Notes: generated by a model not told the origin, from the sequence alone. Positions 9,357-19,163 are shown, numbered from the stretch's first letter. The stretch: 64,000 nucleotides of DNA from Ktedonobacter racemifer DSM 44963 (GCF_000178855.1 NZ_ADVG01000003.1:1674001-1738000), one strand, 5' to 3'. Numbers and translations: made by a program.

Positions 9357-10270
9357 TTATGTCGCAGGGCTTGCTTGCGAAGGGCTCTTGCTTTGCTCCT
9401 GTGGTGCTTTCTCCATGCCTTTGAGTGCTGGATTGATGAGCAGCGAGAGCGTTGTTAGGAGATAGATGGCTCCCATGGTGAACACACTGGGAATCAAACC
9501 TATCCAGGTTACCAGGTAGCCGCAGAGCATGACGCCAGCTGGAATACCCACCAGAACGCCTGCCGTACTCGTTCCAAACACGCGTGCTCGTAACTCTTTG
9601 GGGACACGCTCATATGACATGGCCGAAAGCAGCGGATTGAGGGGACCGCAGGCTAGGCCGGTGAGGGCATGTATGAAGATGAGAAATGGTAACGCTGGGA
9701 GCAGGGCCATGCCTATGATGCGCATCGAAACGATGGTAAAGCTGGCGCCTAGTGTTGTGCGGCGTGGTAAGCGATGTCCTATCGCGCCATAGATCAGCGT
9801 TCCCAGAAAGGCCATGCCCCCAAAGACCCCCATGAGTATACCTTGTGGTATAGGACTATAGAAGAAATGCTGCACATAGGCCGGAGTGATGACCGCGCCC
9901 ATAGCACCATCGAGCAGATTGGTGATCAGAATGGTGACCGTCAAGGCCAGAATTACCTTGTCGCGATAGATAAAGCTTAAGCCTTCATGCAGATCTGACA
10001 GGTATTGCTGACGCCTGAGCTGCCCTTCTTCTCGCTGCTCGCTGCCTTCGGCACAAGCAGGCCGATCAGTAACGCGGAGAGCGCAAACGAGGCGGCATCG
10101 AACCACAACAGGTTGCCTGCGCCAATCGATACCATAATCACGGCTGCGACAGGCGCGCCTAATAGACCGGATAGACGGCTCACATTCTCCACCCACCTCG
10201 GCTCGTTGCGCATCGCGTGGGCTCCTCCAACCCAACAGCTAATAAACATTAACTTTTTAGCGAGGATCAT
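9357..10270 (-). pseudogene. MFS transporter, N-terminal half missing and frameshifted
   Basis: The minus strand carries about 300 codons of a major facilitator superfamily exporter: VENVSRLSGLLGAPVAAVI and LLWFDAASFALSALLIG in one frame, then EGLSFIYRDKVILALTV and six further hydrophobic segments in another. The shift lies near 10010-10030. A complete protein would have about 420 residues and 12 membrane helices; the first four to five are missing and AT-rich DNA stands in their place. The best fit is the MFS_3-type macrolide or siderophore exporter group. Not expected to be functional. Confidence 0.8.
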
Positions 10271-10575
10271 CCAGCTCGTGAGCGCATCTGCGAGGAAAAT
10301 GTTCAGCGCGCTATAAACATCTCAAAAAGAGGCATAAAACACTATATACTTTATTTTATCTTTATAGCATAAAGAATAAAAATCGCCTGTCAAGGAATAC
10401 AACACATATTGAAGCAATTGGATAGGCGCAAGGACATCGGCTCGCTCAATCTGGAGGAAGTAGCAGTTAAAGCAAACTCTTTAATATCCATTTCATGTGA
10501 TATAGAATAAAGAAGTCATTATTGTGATATAGTACGTTTCAGGTTCTACGGCCTGGCGATTGAAAGGATTCATTA
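10271..10575. other. AT-rich gap between the broken MFS gene and the HEAT-repeat gene
   Basis: No gene recognised. Base composition is clearly more AT-rich (about 10310-10400 and 10490-10530) than the flanks, suggesting foreign DNA or a promoter region for the HEAT-repeat gene. A GAAAGG ribosome site sits 8 bases before that gene. Confidence 0.5.
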
Positions 10576-13167
10576 ATGCAGCACGGTATGGACCGGAAAG
10601 AGGAAAACGTTCAAGATGTGGAGGCGCTGATCGAGGCACTGAAAGATCCTTATAATATAGTTCGTCAACAACGGGCTGCAGTGGCTTTGGGAAAACTGAA
10701 GGATACCCGTGCTGTGGAACCACTCATTGAGGCCTTGAAAGATACTGACAGTGGAGTCCGGGAGACGGCTGCAACAGCCCTTGGCCTGCTCGGGGACATG
10801 CGAGCGGTGGCACCACTAGTGGGAGCACTAAGAAACAGGAATAGCCGTGTACGCAGGCAAGTAGCAGCGGCCTTGATGCAGCTTGGTTGGCAACCAGCAA
10901 ATGAGGAACAATCTGCCTTGTTGGCAGTAGCTCAACGGGATTGGAGTAGGGTGATCAGTTTAGGCTCGGTAACTGTAGAACCATTGATTAAAGCCCTACA
11001 AGAAAATGAGAGAGTGATACGTGAGCCGGTCATAGAGGCCCTGGGAAAGCTTGGGGATGTTCGTGCCGTAGAGCCATTGATCAAATTATTGAAAGATAAT
11101 GAGAGCCAGGTACGCGAGCAGGCTGCAGTAGCTCTGGGAAAGCTTGGAGATACTCGTGCTATAGAGCCGCTGGTAATCGCTCTGAGGGATAGGAACTGGA
11201 GGGTACGCAAGCAGGTAGCAGAAGCTCTGAATCAGCTTGGCTGGCAGCCAATGAATAAGACGCAGTCTGTATGGTTGGCAATTGCCCGGCAGGATTGGGA
11301 TCGAGTGGTCAGCTTAGGCCCGGTTGCAGTAGAGCCCCTGATTGAGGACTTCAGAGAGGAGGATGACTGGGATGTACGTATGCAGATTATAGTAGCTCTG
11401 GGAAAGCTTGGAGATACTCGTGCTATAGAGCCGCTGCTGGTCGCTCTGAGAGATAGGAGCAGCAGGGTGCGCAAGCGGGTAGCAGAAGCTCTGATGCAGC
11501 TTGGCTGGCAACCAGCGAATGCGGAACAATCTGCCTTATTGGCAGTAGCCCAACAGGATTGGAATCGAGCGGTCAGCTTCGGTTCGGCTGCGGTAGAACC
11601 GTTGTTAATGGCCTTCAGAGGCTATCCTTCTTCTCAAGAAATCCAGGCGGTATTAAGAGAATTGAACGATCCACGAGGTATAGCTGCGATCGAACGCTAT
11701 CTTGCTTATTCTGCTCGTCCTGTGGTATCACGGCCCGCTATCCCTCCCAGGTTTCTTCAAAGGACTTCTACAACCCCATCACTGCCTACAAACTACCGAC
11801 AACTCCCTGTCCCTCCCCCAATTCCCAGGTTTCTTCAAAGGACTTCTACAACCCCTTCGTCGCCTGCAAGTTCTCAACAAGACATCTCAATACCTACGTT
11901 TCTTCAAAAACCTTCTCCAGCTCTCACACCATCTATAAGCGATCCACAAGGCCCTGTCCCTCCTCCAATTTCAGGAGGAACACTCATAACACCTTCTCAG
12001 CAAGGGAATTCCTCGGCCTTCAGGAAGTGGAGGGGGTTCATTCTTGCATTTCCCATGCTTCTCCTGCTGATTTCTGTCGTTGCTACCGTCTTTGTAAAGA
12101 TGACACGGGCTGAACATTTACCCCCTACCGCTAGCTTGTGGAATGGCCTTCTGTTTGTCTGCCAGATACTCTGGTTGACGATTGCAGTATGCTTTACGCC
12201 CACATGTGTGTCGTTCCTCTTGCGTCGAAGCGGGCGCATCGTGTCTTTACTGACAGAGAGTGTGGCCTATATAGTCATCTTCCTGGTGTTTGCTTTCTGG
12301 CTCCTTGGGACGAGTGCGCTCGGGAGCTGGCTTTTCTACGCAGCAACGCTGGTGCTCTTGATCGAGATAAGTAGCCACTCCATGGAGTGGTATAAGCAAA
12401 ATACGCTCAGACGTATCAGGCGCGCGGTATCGTATACGTCTCTTGAAGTCGATGTCAAAGCGCTTGAAAAGATGACGCGAGATGAAGTGGTTCTCTATAT
12501 ATCTGTTCCCGTTGGGCTTGCTCTTGGCACTGTGATCGGCCTGATGCTCCGCCAGACGACGGTACAGATTCTTGCGCTTTGTCTGCAAATCGTTCTGCTG
12601 CTTGCCTCCTACATCCAGTTATATTTTCTCATTGTCGCTTTTCGGCGGATGGCAGATCCCTTATTCAGAACAATTCCCAAATACGTACCAGCGTTAACGG
12701 AAGCGAAGCAGAAGGGCAAGAAGAAGGCAAAAGCCCCCTCTGTCTCGCAAGAGACAGTCGATCAACAGTATATTGACGTCGCCAGTGATGTCAGTGGATT
12801 ACGCATGGTGTATAAGTATGATGCGCTTCTTAATACCATCTTGCTCGTCGCCTGTATGCTTAGCGTCATCAAGATATGGCTGTTCCCGCTCGATATGAAA
12901 TGGTTGATTGCGGGTCTGCTGTTTGCAACATGTGTGTTTAGTGAAATTCCGTATGCTATTGGTCAATATCTCCTTCACACAAGAATCCTGGAGGAGTATA
13001 CGGGGGGGGAATATGTCGAAATGGCAAAAAAGCTTCAGGAATATGCCCCCCTCTTTCCTCCCAGGGCCTTTATCGGGACGCTGCTGACCACGAGTGCAGC
13101 GGGAGGTATCCTCTATGCCCTGCTCAGCCAGATGGCGCAAGATGCCATTACAACATTGATAAACTGA
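10576..13167 (+). CDS. HEAT-repeat protein with Pro-rich linker and C-terminal membrane domain
   Basis: An 863-residue protein in three parts. Residues 10-380 are HEAT/PBS-lyase-type repeats (AVEPLIEAL, VRRQVAAALMQLGWQP); within them a unit of about 120 residues recurs three times, each containing LGWQP and LA-x-A-x2-DW. Residues 385-485 form a Pro/Ser/Thr linker with repeated RFLQRTSTTPS and FLQKPSP. From about 488 there are seven or so hydrophobic segments (GFILAFPMLLLLISVVATVF onwards) with a charged KKKAK loop. HEAT arrays bind proteins, so this may be a membrane-anchored scaffold; no enzyme motif is seen. Start at 10576 has a GAAAGG site. Not recognised as a named family. Confidence 0.85.
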   Translation: MQHGMDRKEENVQDVEALIEALKDPYNIVRQQRAAVALGKLKDTRAVEPLIEALKDTDSGVRETAATALGLLGDMRAVAPLVGALRNRNSRVRRQVAAALMQLGWQPANEEQSALLAVAQRDWSRVISLGSVTVEPLIKALQENERVIREPVIEALGKLGDVRAVEPLIKLLKDNESQVREQAAVALGKLGDTRAIEPLVIALRDRNWRVRKQVAEALNQLGWQPMNKTQSVWLAIARQDWDRVVSLGPVAVEPLIEDFREEDDWDVRMQIIVALGKLGDTRAIEPLLVALRDRSSRVRKRVAEALMQLGWQPANAEQSALLAVAQQDWNRAVSFGSAAVEPLLMAFRGYPSSQEIQAVLRELNDPRGIAAIERYLAYSARPVVSRPAIPPRFLQRTSTTPSLPTNYRQLPVPPPIPRFLQRTSTTPSSPASSQQDISIPTFLQKPSPALTPSISDPQGPVPPPISGGTLITPSQQGNSSAFRKWRGFILAFPMLLLLISVVATVFVKMTRAEHLPPTASLWNGLLFVCQILWLTIAVCFTPTCVSFLLRRSGRIVSLLTESVAYIVIFLVFAFWLLGTSALGSWLFYAATLVLLIEISSHSMEWYKQNTLRRIRRAVSYTSLEVDVKALEKMTRDEVVLYISVPVGLALGTVIGLMLRQTTVQILALCLQIVLLLASYIQLYFLIVAFRRMADPLFRTIPKYVPALTEAKQKGKKKAKAPSVSQETVDQQYIDVASDVSGLRMVYKYDALLNTILLVACMLSVIKIWLFPLDMKWLIAGLLFATCVFSEIPYAIGQYLLHTRILEEYTGGEYVEMAKKLQEYAPLFPPRAFIGTLLTTSAAGGILYALLSQMAQDAITTLIN

Positions 13168-13204
13168 GGCCTCTCCGGCATACATGCACGGAGGTTCCTG
13201 TTCC

Positions 13205-14647
13205 TCACCCACCGTTTCCGGCCTCTCCCGAAGGAGAAACCGGCTCTTGGTGGAGATAGGCAGGACTTTTCAGCCGACGGGCTCTGGCACGGGCAGCTTT
13301 GCTAGAAGCCGACACGCCCATGCTTCGGGGGAATGGCTCCCCTTCATTCGCACGTTGTTGCAGATCCTCCATCACGGCTTGCAGGCGCGGCTCCGCACCT
13401 TCCCAGACGTGCTGGGTGATGGAGGGTGTTGTTTGCTCAGGTTCCAGGTAGGCAATCAGGAAGGCCGAATACAGATCACGTTGCACTGGTCCCAACCCGC
13501 ATTCACAACGGTGCCAACGCTGTGATCGTGGCTTCTTGTGATACTGCCCCGACTTCTGGCAGTACTGAGACAGTTTGGTCTGGTAGGCTGAAACTTCGCG
13601 CAGGGTGCCGCCAGTTTTTGCAACTATGCGAGTCAAATGCGCTACAAACATCCCTGGGGCGCGAAGTCCGATGCTCCGACCATACTGCTTCTGCCATCCT
13701 TTGAACGAGGTTTTCTCTATGGTGATCGTGGTGCCCACCGAAGCGATGCGATGAGCCAGGTGTCCATGCAGACTCTTGCGGTGAGCAGCCAGCCGTCTTT
13801 CGGTCGTGGCGTGTTGTCTCCTGGTCGCCTGGTATCGCTTACTCTCCCTCCATTTGAGACGACCCTTGCCCTTTTTGACACGGCCCTTTTCGTCGTAATT
13901 GTTGGGATTCGTGGCGCGTCTTTGCCGGTCCATCTTGCGCTGCAACCGGCGTTTTTTGCTGGCATTGGGGGAAAGCTCCTGGCAGAACGTGACCAGGTCC
14001 GCCTTTGCTCGACGAGGGACAAGAGCGAGTGTCGATGGGCCAATATCCAGGCCAATCGTGTCTTTGCCTCCCTCCTCATGCTTCGGTTTGACGAAGGCAT
14101 GGCCCTCTAAAACCAATTGCACGGAATAACGATTGCTGTCTTTATCGGCTCCCTGTGCCTGTGGTGAGGAAGCTTTGCGGCGAACCAGGCGCACATACTT
14201 GATGGGGTGGCGCATGCCATGCTGCACCACTGGGTCTCCCCAGTCGATGATGGCTGGGATGACCTCTTGGTTCCAGATCAGGAAGCCGCCATCGCCCGCA
14301 TTGGGATCACACACGAAGCGCAGGCCGACATCGTTACGTTTGCCCTCCACGCTATCGATGCCACGTCCCTTGCTGCGGAAGCGTACTCGTGTGGCTTTCC
14401 CAACACAGACCCGATTGACCGCCTGATAGGCGCGAGTCGCAAGGGTTTGAGCCATGGTGCTCTCGATGTGATCAGCGATCCACGAGACACGGGCAAGCTT
14501 GGCATACTCGTGTAGCTCGTATTCGGAGAAGTGATACTTCTTACGTAAGGCAGAAAAAGCCTGAGCGCGTTGCTGTTTGTGCGAGCGTGGGAGAGCCCGC
14601 GCCTTGTTCCATGCCGGATCATTGCGCATGCATCGGAGCCGCTTCAT
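13205..14647 (-). pseudogene. tnpB: tnpB-type transposase (IS200/IS605 OrfB lineage), N-terminus out of frame
   Basis: 480 codons with all three RuvC residues: Asp in IGLDIGPSTLA, Glu in TITIEKTSFKGW, and Asp in PVQRDLYSAF, plus Cys in SQYCQKSG and HRCECG. Coding resemblance continues upstream to about 14780 in the same frame (LLELPLQIDW, RCLYNALLAEAMKRL) but without a start codon. The natural ATG (MKRARDT, near 14778) is one frame away, so a single-base shift near 14757 probably breaks the gene; otherwise a shortened product would start at 14647. It lies 37 bp after the HEAT gene, convergent with it. Confidence 0.8.
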
Positions 14648-14862
14648 GGCTTCAGCAAGCAGAGCGTTATACAGGCACCGAGCCGCTTCCAGGTGCGCAC
14701 GAACCTGGCGTTCCTGGCTCCAATCGATCTGGAGAGGGAGTTCGAGAAGAATGGTCGGTGTCGCGGGCTCGCTTCATGATGTGCGTTGCCTTCCAATGCA
14801 GAATATCTCTTCAGAAAGAGAGGGGATTACTGCCCGTCCCTCGTGTCTTTCTCCACGTTCAC

Positions 14863-15027
14863 ATGCCTACACAGCTATTCCAGTTGAGCAGGCTTCTTCC
14901 GGTCACTCGACGACGTACCGTTCGGAAATGGATTCGTGAGAAGCAACTCCGCGCTCTTCAGGTAGGTCGAAGAGGAGGATACCGGATCCGGCGCTCTGAC
15001 TTCCATGAGCTTCGCGCGCAAGCGTGA
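14863..15027 (+). CDS. Small helix-turn-helix protein, excisionase/MerR-like
   Basis: A 54-residue protein: an HTH motif (TRRRTVRKWIREKQLRALQV) followed by the basic wing GRRGGYRIRRSDFHEL, the pattern of excisionase-family (HTH_17) DNA-binding proteins. Such proteins are recombination directionality factors or small regulators. No integrase or serine recombinase gene is adjacent; neighbours are tnpB transposon ends, so it may be a leftover. The start is assigned by the beginning of the domain; the frame is open upstream. Confidence 0.55.
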   Translation: MPTQLFQLSRLLPVTRRRTVRKWIREKQLRALQVGRRGGYRIRRSDFHELRAQA

Positions 15028-15183
15028 GACAATACAAGACGATAATCGTTCTTCATCCTGTGGAGAACACAGTGCGAAAGAAGAGCGATGCTTCCTCTCC
15101 ACCCAACCAGCCCGAAAGGAACGCCCATTCATCCCCGCCTTAGAAAGAGCGGGGCTTTCTGGGCCGTTCTCTGTAAGAAATAA

Positions 15184-15441
15184 AGGACGTTCTCAAACCA
15201 GATTGCTGCTGAGTTAAAAACTCGTTGCGCAACCCGTGGGTTTTGTGATGTCGATGACTTTATGCTCAATTTTGCACCACAATGGAAAGCCAGCCAATTG
15301 CAAGCGGGTAAACAGCGAGAACGTATGGGGCAGTTCTCTCCAAGCGAAGTGACGACCATTCTGATCCATTTTCATCAGTCGCACTATCGGATGTTCAAAG
15401 CCTATTACAGAAATCCGAGCGAGAATGCCCCGGTCTTTTAA
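15184..15441 (+). pseudogene. IS982-family transposase N-terminal fragment
   Basis: The frame reads CDVDDFMLNFAPQW, then SPSEVTTILIHFHQSHYR and MFKAYY, matching the N-terminal part of IS982-type transposases. There is no start codon after the TAA just upstream. Homology ends after MFKAYY at about 15404, where a 31-bp sequence also found at 47341 begins. The catalytic domain is absent. Confidence 0.7.
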
Positions 15442-15443
15442 GC

Positions 15444-15661
15444 TTTACACTTACACACAAGTTTGAACGTTTGTGGAAGATCCGCATGACCATGCGAGAG
15501 AAAGATGCCAGGAAAAATGCTCAATGATGGGCTTCAAGCCTGGCGAGACACGCAGCTTCTTCAGAGAAAGCGAGCCACCTCTCGTGTGGGAAAAACGAAG
15601 CATGTGCCGCGCATCGCTTCCACGTTTTCCTCTAGATTTGATAGTTGTGTGTAAGTGTAAA
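15444..15661. mobile_element. Small inverted-repeat element A, copy 1 (218 bp)
   Basis: Perfect 17-bp terminal repeats (TTTACACTTACACACAA at 15444-15460 and its complement at 15645-15661) enclose about 184 bp without a gene. The interior matches, in reverse orientation, the interior of the element at 47381-47607; shared blocks include GGAAGCGATGCGC and CACACGAGAGGTG. This is the signature of a MITE. The source transposase is not identified. Confidence 0.75.
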
Positions 15662-15678
15662 CCATTCATGACAGGATA

Positions 15679-15719
15679 GGGCTTTAGCCCGCTGCAAGCC
15701 ACGGTTCTTTAGACCGTGG
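15679..15719 (+). repeat. Subterminal hairpins of an IS200/IS605-type left end
   Basis: Two hairpins, GGGCTTTAGCCC (15679-15690) and CCACGGT-TCTTTAG-ACCGTGG (15699-15719), lie about 130 bp before an intact tnpB. Imperfect hairpins of this kind mark the single-strand-processed ends of IS200/IS605 elements. Confidence 0.5.
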
Positions 15720-15847
15720 TGAGGCGTGTTATTGGGCTTTAGCCTTTGTCAAACATAGTACTATATAGAACATTTGTTTGACAGCTTTAAACGAGTAGAG
15801 TATTCTTTAGAAGAGACAAATATATTTTTGTGAGAAGAGAGGCTGAA

Positions 15848-17371
15848 ATGGCGAAGGCCACGAAAACCATCAGACAAAGTTTGAAGTATCCGCCGCAGTA
15901 TACCGACTACTTCGCGGCAAATCAGGCCCTCTTCAATCGCGTCGTAGCTTTTTATTTCGACTGTATTCAGGCGCACGAGGGTATCCTTTCACTCAAAAAC
16001 AAGCAAGCCCTCACCGCCTTGGAGAAACTCACGCATGCAACGGAGTCTAGCCCCCATCCGGTGATGCCGCTCACCGATCTCGCGCCAGTTATCCCGGCGA
16101 TGTTCAGACGTGCCGCCATCAATGCGGCCCTTGGTTCGGCCCGCGCATTTTTCTCCTCCCTCAAAACATGGCGAGCACGGAAGCAGAAACACGAAGCCAA
16201 ACACACGAAAAAGCGCAAGAAGAGGCCGTTTCGGGAGCGACCACCAGTCCCACCCCGATCATGGAACAAGTCGGTTCCCTTCTACGCAAGCCTTTGGCGT
16301 GAGCGTCATACGCATTGTATCGTGCTCAAGGTCTGGACCGGCTCGTGCTGGTCCTGGCTCAAAGTACACATCCTCGGTCGCGATCTCCCCGATGGGTACG
16401 CGATGGGCAGTCCACAGCTTGTTCGCAAGGGGGATCGCTGGTGGTTACATACTCCCATTGAGAAGACCTTCGAGGCTCCCGCAAAGAGCGGAGAGCAACT
16501 CACCACACGTCTCTGCGCGGTGGATCTCAATCTCGACAAGCATCTCGCTGTGTGCAGCGTCCAGACAGTTGACGGCACCATCCTGGCTACTTCCTTCATC
16601 GGAAATGGCGCAGCGGTATCGGGCTGTAGGAAACAACTCCTTGGACGCATTGCACGCAACCGATCACAGACTGGTCTCATCGCCGAGAACGAACAGGATA
16701 ATGTCGACCTCTGGGCGAAAATCAGGCACGTGGACGAACAGATCGCGCATCTGGTGAGCGCTCGCATTGTCCAGTTCGCGAGCGAGCACAAGGCGAGCAT
16801 CCTGGTTTTTGAACATCTGGGCAACCTGCAACCGGAGAAGGGCACGTATTCGCGCCGGAGCAATACCAAACGCGCCTACTGGATGAAGGGGCGCATGTTC
16901 CGCTACGCAACGTACAAAGCCTGGCATGCAGGCGGCATCATCACCTGCCGTGTGAATCCGCGCAATACGAGCAGAGAATGCCATCGCTGTCACGCTGCTG
17001 TCATTCGCTATAATCAGGGACACCCTGTGGAAGGCTACACCCCCGGCGCCGCGCTCTGTCTCTGCCCACAATGCCAGATGCGCGATCATGCCGACAGAAA
17101 TGCCAGTTTGAGAATCGGACAACGCTTGATCGAGCGTACGCAAGAACCTTTGAAGGAAAAGCCTCATGCTCGTTCTCAACGTGCGAAGAGGGAGTCGAAA
17201 GACTCAGGTGTTGGGATCTCCCAGGATGCCAAACGCCAGATGGGACCATCCATCCCTGTGGCCAGGCGTGGAGATCATGCCAACGGGGATGGCACCCCCC
17301 AGGGGAGAAGGCGCCGGATGGGCGCGTCTCTCCCAGATATTGCGTCCCAACTACGGGTTCACTTTGAGTAG
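15848..17371 (+). CDS. tnpB: TnpB-family RNA-guided nuclease, apparently intact
   Basis: 507 residues with a complete RuvC set: Asp in CAVDLNLDKHLAV, Glu in ILVFEHLGNL, Asp in DHADRNASLRI, and a CxxC...CxxC zinc finger (CHRCHA, CPQC). The N-terminal half carries the basic stretch KKRKKRPFRER expected for nucleic-acid binding. ATG 15848 has a GAGAGAGG ribosome site; a GTG 18 bases upstream is less likely. No tnpA lies beside it, so mobility would need a transposase in trans. The basic C-terminal tail (about residues 440-507) overlaps the region where a guide RNA is normally made, and small hairpins continue after the stop (for example GTGGC-TAC-GCCAC at 17371-17383). Confidence 0.85.
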   Translation: MAKATKTIRQSLKYPPQYTDYFAANQALFNRVVAFYFDCIQAHEGILSLKNKQALTALEKLTHATESSPHPVMPLTDLAPVIPAMFRRAAINAALGSARAFFSSLKTWRARKQKHEAKHTKKRKKRPFRERPPVPPRSWNKSVPFYASLWRERHTHCIVLKVWTGSCWSWLKVHILGRDLPDGYAMGSPQLVRKGDRWWLHTPIEKTFEAPAKSGEQLTTRLCAVDLNLDKHLAVCSVQTVDGTILATSFIGNGAAVSGCRKQLLGRIARNRSQTGLIAENEQDNVDLWAKIRHVDEQIAHLVSARIVQFASEHKASILVFEHLGNLQPEKGTYSRRSNTKRAYWMKGRMFRYATYKAWHAGGIITCRVNPRNTSRECHRCHAAVIRYNQGHPVEGYTPGAALCLCPQCQMRDHADRNASLRIGQRLIERTQEPLKEKPHARSQRAKRESKDSGVGISQDAKRQMGPSIPVARRGDHANGDGTPQGRRRRMGASLPDIASQLRVHFE

Positions 17372-17493
17372 TGGCTACGCCACCTGTCTCACGAACCCGA
17401 CTACGGCACAGTGTCAGAAGCTGCTCGGCTTTTGCCGATGCGGAGTGTCACGGGGAGTATCAGATGGTAGCTAATTGAGCTAATGAGATGAAG

Positions 17494-17544
17494 GAGGCGG
17501 TGATGGTCCCAATTGTCAACAACAATTGGGACCATCACCGCCTC
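17494..17544. repeat. Perfect 23-bp inverted repeat between convergent genes
   Basis: Arms 17494-17516 and 17522-17544 are exact complements separated by CAACA. It lies between the tnpB 3' end and the end of the minus-strand exporter gene. A bidirectional terminator would fit the position, but no T-run follows either arm; a small palindromic insertion is the alternative. Confidence 0.6.
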
Positions 17545-17588
17545 TCCGCTTAGAGAACGGTGCTAGCGATCTGACCGCGAACGGGATT

Positions 17589-19163
17589 TTACTCGCCAAT
17601 CGCCACCGGGACCTCCGCTTGCACAACTTCGCCATGGGCGCGAGCCCTTTTGGCCGCCTCAAGTGCCGGATCACGTCCGAGCACCAGCGCGATGAATATG
17701 CAGATGACGCATCCAATCAGGACGAGCCAGAAGGTATCGTTGAGTCCCATAACCGTGACATGCTGGGTCACACAATTCTTCAGTGCCTCGGCGTGCGCTC
17801 CTACGGTTGCCGCGCAAGTCATCGCTATACCGCTCGGTGGAATCGCCTGTACCCCTTGCTTCGCCGTTATCGCGTATGAAGTGGCCTGCTGACTCAGGTA
17901 GGTGGTCAGGACCGCGACGCCGACCGCCGAGAAGACCATACGCATGACATTGAGTAGCGAGGAAGCGCGTGCCATCGCCTTATTACTGACTGCCGAAAGC
18001 GCGACAGTTTGCAGGGATGTGTTGGTCAATCCCAGTCCCAGGCCGCGTAGAATCAGCCAACCTTGTAACGCACCTCCTGAGGTCGAGACATCCAGTTGTG
18101 TCAATCCATACGTGCCAACAGCCAGCAGAATTAATCCCACGAAGGCCAGAGGACGTGGCCCGACCCGATTGTACAGTTGGCCTCCAAACACCATACCAAT
18201 CGCCGTCGCGATGCCCTGGGCCATTAGCCACAGACCTGCCGTGAGCGGCGTATTCCCCTGTACGTTCTCGAAGAAGAAAGGCAACAGGAACAGGCTCCCA
18301 AAGAGTACGGCGCTGACGACCCACAACAAGAGATTGGAAATGGCGAATGTATATTGCGCGAAGAGACGCAGATTGATTACCGGATCGCTGGCGATGAAAA
18401 GCTCAACAATGGCAAACACAATCAGGATGACGCCTCCCGCCGCCATAAGGCTGATGACGATAGGATCGACCCACCCCCGCGTACCGGCTTCGGTGATGCC
18501 ATACACCAGCGTGGTAAAGCCCAGCATCGAGAGGAGCAGCCCGGCAATATCAACTCGCTGCCCTTGGCTGGCATGCTCTTCGCCTGCTGCCGCGCGTTCT
18601 TGGGCGCGATTGTGCAGGATGAACAGGCCCAGCACAATCGCGATCAGGCCAATAGGCAGGTTGATCGTGAAAATGGCGCTCCAGTCGAAGGTGGTTGTCA
18701 GGTAGCCGCCAATGGTTGGGCCGAAGGCCGGAGCCAGGAAGACCGGAATACCAACAGTGGCCGTTACTGGTCCGCGCTCGGTTGGTCCGAAGAGGCGGTA
18801 GATGAGCGTGAAAGCCGTTGGCATCATCGCACCCCCACCTAGGCCCTGGATCACGCGGAAGACAATCAGCAGTTCCTCGTTAGGAGCGAAGACACAGAGG
18901 GCGGATCCTACAGTGAAAAGCCCCAATGCCGTGAGATAGACCACTTTGGTACCCAGGCGGTCGCTCAGGTAACCAATGATTGGAATGACCGCTGCCTGGG
19001 AAAGGAAGTAACCAGTAGAGACCCAGGTAACCGTGTCAAAGCTTGTGTTAAATGCCTTCTGGATCTGCGGCAGAGCCACGCTCACAATCGTGTTGTCCAG
19101 GACCGCCATGAAGAGTCCCAGTACCAGCACGATTGTTGCCTGCCAGCGGTAGTTCAGTCGCAT
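17589..19163 (-). CDS. DHA2-family MFS multidrug exporter (EmrB/QacA type)
   Basis: A 524-residue protein with 14 predicted hydrophobic segments. Motif A appears as GYLSDRLGTKVVYL, motif D1 as MAVLDNTIVSVALPQIQ near the N-terminus, and motif C as PAFGPTIGGYL. Members are proton-driven drug exporters in the inner membrane. The start MRLNYRWQ at 19163 has an AAGGAG site 7 bases upstream. It lies downstream of, and overlaps by 116 bp, a TetR gene transcribed in the same direction, so regulator and pump form one unit. Pump family is certain, substrate is not. Confidence 0.92.
   Translation of the reverse strand: MRLNYRWQATIVLVLGLFMAVLDNTIVSVALPQIQKAFNTSFDTVTWVSTGYFLSQAAVIPIIGYLSDRLGTKVVYLTALGLFTVGSALCVFAPNEELLIVFRVIQGLGGGAMMPTAFTLIYRLFGPTERGPVTATVGIPVFLAPAFGPTIGGYLTTTFDWSAIFTINLPIGLIAIVLGLFILHNRAQERAAAGEEHASQGQRVDIAGLLLSMLGFTTLVYGITEAGTRGWVDPIVISLMAAGGVILIVFAIVELFIASDPVINLRLFAQYTFAISNLLLWVVSAVLFGSLFLLPFFFENVQGNTPLTAGLWLMAQGIATAIGMVFGGQLYNRVGPRPLAFVGLILLAVGTYGLTQLDVSTSGGALQGWLILRGLGLGLTNTSLQTVALSAVSNKAMARASSLLNVMRMVFSAVGVAVLTTYLSQQATSYAITAKQGVQAIPPSGIAMTCAATVGAHAEALKNCVTQHVTVMGLNDTFWLVLIGCVICIFIALVLGRDPALEAAKRARAHGEVVQAEVPVAIGE

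Noticed and set aside
16110..16757. 215-codon plus-strand frame
   Set aside because: Alternative frame inside the intact tnpB at 15848; composition is that of a shadow.
17902..18705. 267-codon plus-strand frame
   Set aside because: Antisense to the DHA2 exporter, whose membrane motifs are unmistakable.
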